Shown: one piece after another, positions 56,001 to 64,000 of the stretch
Position numbering within the stretch: the first letter of the stretch is position 1
How the letters are laid out: each line of letters begins with the position of its first letter
NCBI GenBank assembly: GCA_036924085.1
Contig: JAVGWX010000025.1
Location: 24,632,752 to 24,696,751, forward strand
DNA length: 64,000 nt
Direction: 5' to 3'
DNA from: Ariolimax columbianus
Lineage: Eukaryota; Mollusca; Gastropoda; Stylommatophora; Arionidae
The notes under the pieces: model-generated
What the model was told of the DNA's origin: nothing
Database searches by the model: none
The model's input: the letters and a program-made list of their open reading frames with translations, nothing else
Position numbers and translations under genes: made by a program

Positions 56001-59000
56001 GTGGAGATAGGGTGAGACGATTTGCTCAGTCAGAATGGGGATTGTTCGAGATAGGGAGAGACGATTTGCTCAATCAGAATGGGGATTGGTGGACAAAGGG
56101 AGAGACGATTTGCTCAGAATGGGGATTGGTGGAGATAGGGAGAGACGATTTGCTCAGAATGGGGATTGGTGGAGATAGAGAGAGACGATTTGCTCATTCA
56201 GAATGGGGTTTGGCGGAGATAGGGAGAGACGATTTGCTCAGTGAGAATGGAGATTGGCAGAGATAGGGAGAGAGGATTTGCTCAGAATGGGAATTAGCGG
56301 AGATAGAGAGAGACGATTTGCTCAGTCAGAATGGGGATTGGCGGAGATAGGGACAGACGATTTGCTCTGAATGGGAATTGGTGGAGATAGGAAGAGACGA
56401 TTTGCTCAGTCAGAATGGGGATTGGCGGAGATAGAGAGAGACGATTTGCTCAGTCAGAATGGGGATTGGCAGATAGGGAGAGACGATTTGCTCAGAATTG
56501 GGATTAGTGGAGATTAGGGAGAGACGATTTGCTCAGAATGGGGATTGGTGGCGATATGGAGAGACGATTTGCTCAGTCAGAATGGGGATTGGTGGAGATA
56601 TGGAGAGACGATTTGCTCAGTCAGAATGGGGATTGGCGGAGATAGGGAGAGACGATTTGCTCAAAATGGGGATTGGCGGAGATAGGGAGAGACGATTTGC
56701 TCAGTCAGAATGGGGATTGACGGAAATATTGATAGATGATTTGCTCAGAATGGGGATTGGTGAAGATAAGGAGAAACGATTTGCTCAGAATGGAGATTGG
56801 CGGAGATAGGGAGAGACGATTTGCTCAGAAAGGTGATTGGTGGAGATAGGGAGAGACGATTTGCTCAGAATGGGGATTGGCGGAGATAGGGAGATACGAA
56901 TTTGCTCAGAATGGGGATTGGCGGAGATAGGGAGAGACGATTTGCTGAGAATGGCGATTGGCGGAGGTAGGGAGAGACGATTTGTTCAGAATGGGGATTG
57001 GTGGAGATAGGAAGAGACGATTTGCTCAGAATGGGGATTGGCGGAGATAGGGAGAGACGATTTGCTCAGTCAGAATGGCGATTGGCGGAGATAGGGAGAG
57101 ACGATTTGCTCAGTCAGAATGGGGATTGGCGGAGATAAGGACAGACGATTTGCTCTGAATGGGAATTGGTGGAGATAGGAAGAGACGATTTGCTCAGTCA
57201 GAATGGGGATTGGCAGATAGGGAGAGACGATTTGCTCAGAATTGGGATTAGTGGAGATTAGGGAGAGACGATTTGCTCAGAATGGGGATTGGTGGCGATA
57301 GGGAGAGACGATTTGCTCAGAATGGGGATTGGTGGAGATAGGGAGAGACGATTTGCTCAAAATGGGGATTGGTGGAGATAGGGTGAGACGATTTGCTCAG
57401 TCAGAATGGGGATTGTTCGAGATAGGGAGAGACGATTTGCTCAATCAGAATGGGGATTGGTGGACAAAGGGAGAGACGATTTGCTCAGAATGGGGATTGG
57501 TGGAGATAGGGAGAGACGATTTGCTCAGAATGGGGATTGGTGGAGATAGGGAGAGACGATTTGCTCAAAATGGGGATTGGTGGAGATAGGGTGAGACGAT
57601 TTGCTCAGTCAGAATGGGGATTGTTCGAGATAGGGAGAGACGATTTGCTCAATCAGAATGGGGATTGGTGGACAAAGGGAGAGACGATTTGCTCAGAATA
57701 GGGATTGGTGGAGATAGGGAGAGACGATTTGCTCAGAATGGGGATTGGTGGAGATAGAGAGAGACGATTTGCTCATTCAGAATGGGAATTAGCGGAGATA
57801 GAGAGAGACGATTTGCTCAGTCAGAATGGGGATTGGCGGAGATAGGGACAGACGATTTGCTCTGAATGGGAATTGGTGGAGATAGGAAGAGACGATTTGC
57901 TCAGTCAGAATGGGGATTGGCGGAGATAGAGAGAGAAGATTTGCTCAGTCAGAATGGGGATTGGCAGATAGGGAGAGACGATTTGCTCAGAATTGGGATT
58001 AGTGGAGATTAGGGAGAGACGATTTGCTCAGAATGGGGATTGGTGGCGATATGGAGAGACGATTTGCTCAGTCAGAATGGGGATTGGTGGAGATATGGAG
58101 AGACGATTTGCTCAGTCAGAATGGGGATTGGCGGAGATAGGGAGAGACGATTTGCTCAAAATGGGGATTGGCGGAGATAGGGAGAGACGATTTGCTCAGT
58201 CAGAATGGGGATTGACGGAAATATTGATAGATGATTTGCTCAGAATGGAGATTGGTGAAGATAAGGAGAAACGATTTGCTCAGAATGGAGATTGGCGGAG
58301 ATAGGGAGAGACGATTTGCTCAGAAAGGTGATTGGTGGAGATAGGGAGAGACGATTTGCTCAGAATGGGGATTGGCGGAGATAGGGAGATACGAATTTGC
58401 TCAGAATGGGGATTGGCGGAGATAGGGAGAGACGATTTGCTGAGAATGGCGATTGGCGGAGGTAGGGAGAGACGATTTGTTCAGAATGGGGATTGGTGGA
58501 GATAGGAAGAGACGATTTGCTCAGTCAGAATGGGGATTGGCGGAGATAGGGAGAGACGATTTGCTCAGTCAGAATGGCGATTGGCGGAGATAGGGAGAGA
58601 CGATTTGCTCAGTCAAAATGGGGATTGGCGGAGATAAGGACAGACGATTTGCTCTGAATGGGAATTGGTGGAGATAGGAAGAGACGATTTGCTCAGTCAG
58701 AATGGGGATTGGCGGAGATTGAGAGAGACGATTTGCTCAGTCAGAATGGGGATTGGCAGATAGGGAGAGACGATTTGCTCAGAATTGGGATTAGTGGAGA
58801 TTAGGGAGAGACGATTTGCTCAGAATGGGGATTGGTGGCGATAGGGAGAGACGATTTGCTCAGAATGGGGATTGGTGGAGATAGGGAGAGACGATTTGCT
58901 CAAAATGGGGATTGGTGAAGATAGGGTGAGACGATTTGCTCAGTCATAATGGGGATTGTTCGAGATAGGGAGAGACGATTTGCTCAATCAGAATGGGGAT

Positions 59001-60650
59001 TGGTGGACAAAGGGAGAGACGATTTGCTCAGAATGGGGATTGGTGGAGATAGGGAGAGACGATTTGCTCAGAATGGGGATTGGTGGAGATAGGGAGAGAC
59101 GATTTGCTCAAAATGGGGATTGGTGGAGATAGGGTGAGACGATTTGCTCAGTCAGAATGGGGATTGTTCGAGATAGGGAGAGACGATTTGCTCAATCAGA
59201 ATGGGGATTGGTGGACAAAGGGAGAGACGATTTGCTCAGAATGGGGATTGGTGGAGATAGGGAGAGACGATTTGCTCAGAATGGGGATTGGTGGAGATAG
59301 AGAGAGACGATTTGCTCATTCAGAATGGGGTTTGGCGGAGATAGGGAGAGACGATTTGCTCAGTGAGAATGGAGATTGGCAGAGATAGGGAGAGAGGATT
59401 TGCTCAGAATGGGAATTAGCGGAGATAGAGAGAGACGATTTGCTCAGAATGGGGATTGGTAGAGATAGAAAGAGACGATTTGCTCAGTCAGAATGGGAAT
59501 GGCAGATATAGGGAGAGACGATTTGCTCAGTCAGAATGGGGATTGGCGGAGATAGGGAGAGACGATTTGCTCTGAATGGGAATTGGTGGAGATAGGAAGA
59601 GACGATTTGCTCAGTCAGAATGGGGATTGGCGGAGATAGAGAGAGACGATTTGCTCAGTCAGATAGGGATTGGCAGATAGGGAGATACGATTTGCTCAGT
59701 CAGAATGGGGATTGGCGGAGATAGGGAGAGACGATTTGCTCAAAATGGGGATTGGCGGAGATAGGGAGAGACGATTTGCTCAGTCAGAATGGGGATTGAC
59801 GGAAATATTGATAGATGATTTGCTCAGAATTGGGATTGGTGAAGATAAGGAGAAACGATTTGCTCAGAATGGAGATTGGCGGAGATAGGGAGAGACGATT
59901 TGCTCAGAAAGGTGATTTGTGGAGATAGGGAGAGACGATTTGCTCAGAATGGGGATTGGCGGAGATAGGGAGAAACGATTTGCTCAGAATGGGGATTGGT
60001 GGAGATAGGGAGAGACGATTTGCTTAGAATGGGGATTGGCGGAGATAGGGAGAGACGATTTGCTCAGAAAGGGGATTGGCGGAGATAGGGAGATACGAAC
60101 TTGCTCAGAATGGGGATTGGCGGAGATAGGGAGAGACGATTTTCTGAGAATGGCGATTGGCGGAGGTAGGGAGAGACGATTTGTTCAGAATGGGGATTGG
60201 TGGAGATAGGAAGAGACGATTTGCTCAGTCAGAATGGGGATTGGCGGAGATAGGGAGAGACGATTTGCTCAGTCAGAATGGGGATTGGCGGAGATAAGGA
60301 CAGACGATTTGCTCTGAATGGGAATTGGTGGAGATAGGAAGAGACGATTTGCTGAGAATGGCGATTGGCGGAGGTAGGGAGAGACGATTTGTTCAGAATG
60401 GGGATTGGTGGAGATAGGAAGAGACGATTTGCTCAGTCAGAATGGGGATTGGCGGAGATAGGGAGAGACGATTTGCTCAGTCAGAATGGGGATTTGCGGA
60501 GATAAGGACAGACGATTTGCTCTGAATGGGAATTGGTGGAGATAGGAAGAGACGATTTGCTCAGTCAGAATGGGGATTGGCGGAGATGGAGAGAGACGAT
60601 TTGCTCAGTCAGAATGGGGATTGGCAGATAGGGAGAGACGATTTGCTCAG
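53061..60650 (+). repeat. Sat1 higher-order repeat, about 1.58 kb, decaying to the right
   Basis: The marker ATTGGGATTAGTGGAGATTA followed by GCGATATGG falls at about 53250, 54914, 56497 and 57992, giving steps of 1664, 1583 and 1495 bp. The same marker followed by GCGATAGGG falls between them at about 54080, 55662, 57240 and 58792, so each repeat has two related halves. The block GATAGGGTGAGACG, GATTGTTCGAG, CTCAATCAG, GGTGGACAAAGGG is doubled within each copy. Step sizes vary by whole monomers (1583 minus 1495 is 88 bp). Beyond about 59600 the order becomes irregular. Confidence 0.83.
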
Positions 60651-61268
60651 AATTGGGATTAGTGGAGATTAGGGAGAGACGATTTGCTCAGAATGGGTAT
60701 TGGTGGTGATAGGGAGAGACGATTTGCTCAGTCAGAATGGGGATTGGTGGAGATATGGAGAGACGATTTGCTCAGTCATAACGGGGATTGGCGGAGATAG
60801 GGAGAGACGATTTGCTCAAAATGGGGATTGGCGGAGATAGGGAGAGACGATTTGCTCAGTCAGAATGGGGATTGACGGAAATATTGATAGATGATTTGCT
60901 CAGAATGGGGACTGGTGAAGATAAGGAGAAACGATTTGCTCAGAATGGAGATTGGCGGAGATAGGGAGAGACGATTTGCTCAGAAAGGTGATTGGTGGAG
61001 ATAGGGAGAGACGATTTGCTCAGAATGGGGATTGGCGGAGATAGGGAGAGACGATTTGCTCAGTCAGAATGGTCATTGGCGGAGATAGGGAGAGACGATT
61101 TGCTCAGTCAGAATGGGGATTGGTTGAGATAGGGAGAGACGATTTGCTCAGTCAGAATGGGAATTGGCGGAGATAGGGAGAGACGATTTGCTCAGTCAGA
61201 ATGGGAATTGGCGGAGATAGGGAGAGACGATTTGCTCAGAATGGGGATTGGTGTAGATAGGGAGAGAC
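60651..61268 (+). repeat. Right-hand edge of Sat1
   Basis: These last roughly 15 monomers carry mutations not common elsewhere: GGGTATTGGTGGTGATAGG near 60696, CATAACGGGG near 60777, GGGGACTGGTG near 60908, AATGGTCATTGG near 61069 and GGTGTAGATAGGG near 61250. The array stops inside a monomer, after GGGAGAGAC at 61268. More variation at an array margin fits satellites that are homogenised mainly in their interior. Confidence 0.8.
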
Positions 61269-62208
61269 GTCATGTACCAACCAGCACCAGGCCGTACACA
61301 AAACAGAGGTCATGTACCAACCAGCACCAGGCATGCCGTACACAAAACAGAGGTCATGTACCAACCAGCACCAGGCCGTACACAAAACAGAGGTCATGTA
61401 CCAACCAGCACCAGGCCGTACACAAAACAGAGGTCATGTACCAACCAGCACCAGGCCGTATACTAAACAGAGGTCATGTACCAACCAGCACCAGGCCGTA
61501 CACAAAACAGAGGTCGTGTACCAACCAGAACCAGGCCGTACACAAAAAAGAGGTCATGTACCAACCAGCACCAGGCCGTACTCAAAACAGAGGTCATGTA
61601 CCAAACAGCACCAGTCCGTACACAAAACAGAGGTTATGTACCAACTAGCACCAGGCATGCCGTACACAAAACAGAGGTCATGTACCAACCAGCACCAGGC
61701 CGTACACAAAACAGAGGTCATGTACCAACCAGCACCAGTTCGTACACAGAATAGAGGTCATGTATCAACCAGCACCAGGCATGCCGTACACAAAACAGAG
61801 GTCATGTACCAACCAGCACCAGGCCGTACACAAAACAGAGGTCATGTACCAACCAGCACCAGGCCGTACTCAAAACAGAGGTCATGTACCAACCAGCACC
61901 AGGCCGTACACTAAACAGAGGTCATGTACCAACCAGCACCAGGCCGTACACAAAACAGAGGTCGTGTACCAACCAGAACCAGGCCGTACACAAAAAAGAG
62001 GTCATGTACCAACCAGCACCAGGCCGTACACAAAACAGAGGTCATGTACCAACCAGCACCAGGCCGTACACAAAACAGAGGTCATGTACCAACCAGCACC
62101 AGGCCGTACACAAAACAGAGGTCATGTAACAACCAGCACCAGGCATGCCGTACACAAAACAAAGATCATGTACTAACCAGCACCAGGCATCCCGTACAGA
62201 AAACCAAA
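61269..62208 (+). repeat. Sat2: 40/44-bp satellite derived from LINE coding sequence
   Basis: There are 23 monomers, beginning at 61269, 61309, 61353, 61393 and so on to 62165. The 40-bp form joins GTCATGTACCAACCAGCACC to AGGCCGTACACAAAACAGAG. The 44-bp form, starting at 61309, 61633, 61757, 62121 and 62165, has AGGCATGCCGTAC in place of AGGCCGTAC. Read in one frame, the 44-bp form encodes KTEVMYQPAPGMPYT, a stretch known from just upstream of the VDKFTYLGS region of LINE reverse transcriptases. The final monomer continues in frame into exactly that region. A second-order period of 448 bp is visible: the GTCGTGTACCAACCAGAACC variant occurs at 61513 and 61961. All long open frames here are overlapping repeat readings, not genes. 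Confidence 0.93.
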
Positions 62209-62944
62209 GACTACAGTCAGAGGGTAGATGCTGAATGTCGTAGATAAATTCACTTATCTGGGTAGCATGCTGTCGAAATCTGTCAGCCTGGATGATGAGG
62301 TGGGAATAAGAAAAGCAAGGGCTAGCACAACCTTTTGTAGAATACACTCGATGGTGCAGGAATGTTGTGGTATCAGCGTCAAGACCAAACTCAAAGTCTA
62401 CCGTGCCACCATCATTCCAACCCTACTTTACGCTTGCGAAAGCTGGACTGTATAACTTAGGACATGCAAAAAGGTTAAACCACTTCCACACAGGTTGCCT
62501 GAGGCGAATATTCCTTACGATGGAAAGATCGTGTCACTGACATCGAGATGCTCTCGAAGGCTTACATGCCCAGCATCCATGCACTGCTAGAAAAAGCACG
62601 ACTAGGATGGGCCGGACACCTCGTCTGTATGTCAGACGAGAGCGGCTCCCAAAGAAGCTTCTCTGCGGGAGCTGAGAAAGGGATGATGCGAGAAAGGGCG
62701 CTCAAAGAAACGTTCAACAGACAGTCTGAAGGACTCAATGAAAAGTTTCCAGATAGATGTCATCACCCGGGAATGTCTTGCGCAAAACATATATGTCTGG
62801 AGAAGTGCAGTAAAAGCGGGTGTAGCTAGCAGCGAAGACCACCGTGTTGTGAAAGCCCAGAGCAGACGCGAGACCCGGAAATTACGAGCAGTGGGAACCT
62901 CCATCACCTTCTGCAGACCTCAGGTGCCCAAAATGAGTTTGTAA
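62165..62944 (+). pseudogene. LINE reverse-transcriptase C-terminal fragment, decayed
   Basis: This is the end of a non-LTR retrotransposon ORF2 downstream of the catalytic core; the catalytic YxDD part is absent. In order one reads PAPGIPYRKPKTTVRG, then VVDKFTYLGSMLSKS and KLKVYRATIIPTLLYACESW (62228-62455), then AKRLNHFHTGCLRRI (about 62463-62508). Next comes WKDRVTDIEMLSKA (from 62521) with HALLEKARLGWAGH, then RLPKKLL, and last SFQIDVITRECLAQN with WRSAVKAG (from about 62738). The order and motifs match the conserved C-terminus of a LINE group widespread in animals; I cannot fix the clade. Damage includes stops at 62174-62176 and 62225-62227 (each one C-to-T change from CAA or CAG), a stop at 62453, a frame change just before 62521, a GA insertion after MSDE near 62640, and a stop after LLCGS. 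A possible terminal zinc-finger start (RCPK) near 62920 is cut by TGA. It is dead DNA, truncated at its 5' end and replaced there by Sat2. Confidence 0.9.
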
Positions 62945-63018
62945 ATAATGTTACGCCTAGAAAACAGAAATACGTTGACCTCATCAATACAACGCAGTAG
63001 TTTGGAAAACAATACTAG
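62945..63018. other. Short spacer between two LINE remnants
   Basis: This is 74 bp of A-rich sequence that I cannot assign. It may be 3' untranslated sequence of the upstream LINE or decayed coding sequence of the downstream one. The frame of the downstream remnant contains stops at 62998-63000 and 63016-63018. Confidence 0.5.
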
Positions 63019-63234
63019 AGGGTACCTGACAAGCGAGGCAGACCCAGAACGAAGAGAAGATGGACATATGCTATTAAGGAGATTCTGACAATGACACTGA
63101 CAGAGGCGGGAGAGCTAGCAACAGATGGAGAGTCTGATAGATTGGATGTTGTAAGAACGACGATCTGCAAAGGAATTAATGATAATAACACTTGTAAGCG
63201 ACTTCCAACAAGAAACACAACAAAACAAGGCTGA
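63019..63234 (+). pseudogene. Second LINE-like C-terminal remnant
   Basis: An open frame of 71 codons without an ATG start lies between TAG at 63016 and TGA at 63232. It begins RVPDKRGRPRTKRRWTYAIK and continues EILTMTLTEAGELATD. A K/R-RGRPR...RW motif with a following DR..W segment is typical of the extreme C-terminus of many jockey- or RTE-like LINE ORF2 proteins. Here the usual DRxxWR reads ESDRLD, so it is altered. It is not the same motif set as the upstream remnant, whose end is already accounted for, so I read it as a separate element or a recombined tail. Its last codons (TTKQG) already lie in the first Sat3 monomer. The family call is moderate, since only about 55 informative residues are present. 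Confidence 0.6.
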
Positions 63235-64000
63235 CAAGACAACAAAACTAGTACAGGGCTGACAAGACAACAAAACAGGGCTGACAAGACAACAAAACAA
63301 GGCTGACAAGACAACAAAACTAGTACAGGGCTGACAAGACAACAAAACTAGTACAGGGCTGACAAGACAACAAAACTAGTACAGGGCTGACAAGACAACA
63401 AAACTAGTACAGGGCTGACAAGACAACAAAACTAGTACAGGGCTGACAAGACAACAAAACTAGTACAGGGCTGACAAAACCAAACTAGTAGAGGGCTGAC
63501 AAGACAACAAAACTAGTACAGGGCTGACAAGACAACAAAACTAGTACAGGGCTGACAAGACAACAAAACTAGTACAGGGCTGACAAGACAACAAAACTAG
63601 TACAGGGCTGACAAGACAACAAAACTAGTACAGGGCTGACAAGACAACAAAACTAGTACAGGGCTGACAAGACAACGAAACAGGGCTGACAAGACAACAA
63701 AACTAGTACAGGGCTGACAAGACAACAAAACTAGTACAGGGCTGACAAGACAACAAAACTAGTACAGGGCTGACAAAATAACAAATCTAGTACAGGGCTG
63801 ACAAGACAACGGAACAGGGCTGACGAGACAACAAAACTAGTACAGGGCTGACAAGACAACAAAACTAGTACAGGGCTGACAAGACAACAAAACTAGTACA
63901 GGGCTGACAAGACAACAAAACTAGTACAGGGCTGACAAGACAACAAAACTAGTACAGGGCTGACAAGACAACAAAACTAGTACAGGGCTGACAAAACAAC
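63222..64000 (+). repeat. Sat3: 28/22-bp tandem repeat
   Basis: The monomer is CAAAACTAGTACAGGG followed by CTGACAAGACAA, 28 bp, with GGGCTGA recurring every 28 bp (for example the GCTGA at 63386 and 63414). A 22-bp form lacks TAGTAC; it occurs at about 63220-63300 and again near 63675 and 63810. A shortened form, CTGACAAAACCAAACTAGTAGAGGG, lies near 63475. There are roughly 27-28 monomers, and the array continues beyond the window. It starts at the end of the second LINE remnant with simpler, TAGTAC-less copies. The minus-strand open frames that look like hydrophobic signal sequences (CQPCFVVLSALF) are readings of this repeat. Confidence 0.95.

Larger units (their letters stand above)
1..61268 (+). 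repeat. Sat1: 44/40-bp tandem satellite array
   Basis: The whole interval is a head-to-tail array of one monomer. Its recognisable parts in order are AGGGAGAGACGATTTGCTCA, an optional GTCA, then GAATGGGGATTGGCGGAGAT. With GTCA the monomer is 44 bp, without it 40 bp, and both forms are interspersed everywhere. Other length variants include a 42-bp form with GATTTGCTGTCAG, a form with GGCAGATAGGG that is 2 bp shorter, forms with GA expansions of 2-4 bp, and ATACGAATTTGC forms that are 1 bp longer. The 44-bp consensus has 18 G against 5 C and 68% purine, so the strands are strongly asymmetric. I find no inversion. The array is open at the left edge of the window. I recognise no known satellite family and no mobile-element source for the monomer. 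Confidence 0.97.

Noticed and set aside
283..60000. About one hundred open frames of 60-163 residues in Sat1 (MGIGGDRERRFAQ..., MAEIGRDDLL...)
   Set aside because: Two of three plus frames of the monomer lack stops, and 44/40 alternation keeps them open for short stretches. The same peptide appears in overlapping frames, lengths follow monomer order, and there is no splice structure, promoter or distinct start context.
22261..60680. Telomere-like GATTAGGG in the ATTAGTGGAGATTAGGG monomer
   Set aside because: It occurs as a single copy within a Sat1 variant once per higher-order repeat and is never tandem, so it is chance resemblance.
1..61268. CRISPR array
   Set aside because: There are no unique spacers: the whole 40-44-bp unit is repeated, length varies by slippage, and no cas-like gene is present.
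61269..62208. Sat2 as a diverged branch of Sat1 because of equal 40/44-bp lengths
   Set aside because: No shared core sequence could be found, while Sat2 has a clear alternative origin in the LINE reading frame.
61157..62247. Overlapping open frames of 64-200 residues in Sat2
   Set aside because: The 40-bp monomer cycles through all three frames, so all are repeat readings. Only the KTEVMYQPAPG phase has meaning, as LINE-derived sequence.
62042..62907. Minus-strand frames of 101 and 91 residues over Sat2 and the LINE
   Set aside because: They lie opposite a plus-strand sequence with clear LINE motifs; the minus translation shows no recognisable domain.
62165..62944. Functional reverse transcriptase
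   Set aside because: The catalytic core is absent, and the remaining tail has several stops and frame changes.
63015..63345. Minus-strand frames resembling signal peptides or membrane segments (MLSCQPCFVVLSALFCC...)
   Set aside because: The hydrophobic pattern is the reverse complement of the Sat3 monomer, and the remainder overlaps the plus-strand LINE remnant.

Overview
This window looks like heterochromatin-like repetitive DNA from a eukaryote, most probably an animal. It is almost entirely tandem repeat, with two decayed ends of non-LTR retrotransposons (LINEs) near the right edge. I see no intact gene, no RNA gene, no CRISPR array and no prokaryotic operon structure. The LINE tails resemble reverse-transcriptase C-termini common in aquatic invertebrates and fish. 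That supports 'metazoan' but does not identify the species.

Positions 1-61268 hold one satellite (Sat1), oriented the same way throughout and open at the left edge. Its monomer is 44 bp, or 40 bp when a 4-bp TCAG microduplication is absent, giving roughly 1,400-1,500 monomers. Variant monomers (GA expansions, a GGCAGATAGGG contraction, an ATACGAATTTGC form, an AATATTGATAGATG form and others) act as markers that reveal higher-order repeats (HORs) and segmental duplications. These are: a pair offset by 1836 bp (115-2864); a 4.4-kb pair offset by about 6.7 kb (3530-14599); a three-copy block (8054-18296); a pair offset by 1431 bp (18790-21546); five near-identical 1950-bp copies (21141-30902); a 2518-bp HOR (34625-about 40330); a pair offset by 1381 bp (40975-43685); a 2956/4080/2956-bp series (43066-about 53060); and a run of about 1.5-1.66 kb copies (53250-about 60650). 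Monomers close to the right edge carry more private mutations.

At 61268/61269 Sat1 changes abruptly to a second satellite (Sat2, 61269-about 62208, 23 monomers of 40 or 44 bp). In one frame Sat2 encodes KTEVMYQPAPGMPYT over and over. Its last monomer runs in frame, through two stop codons, into a LINE reverse-transcriptase C-terminal pseudogene (62165-62944). The simplest reading is that Sat2 was generated by tandem amplification of the LINE's own coding sequence at the truncated 5' end of the insertion. A second, unrelated LINE-like tail (63019-63234, motif KRGRPRTKRRW) follows. It runs directly into a third satellite (Sat3, about 63222-64000, 28-bp and 22-bp monomers), which leaves the window on the right.

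No functional gene set works together here. What the window mainly records is how the repeats formed: slippage at the monomer scale, unequal exchange or conversion at the kilobase scale, and birth of a satellite from a mobile element.
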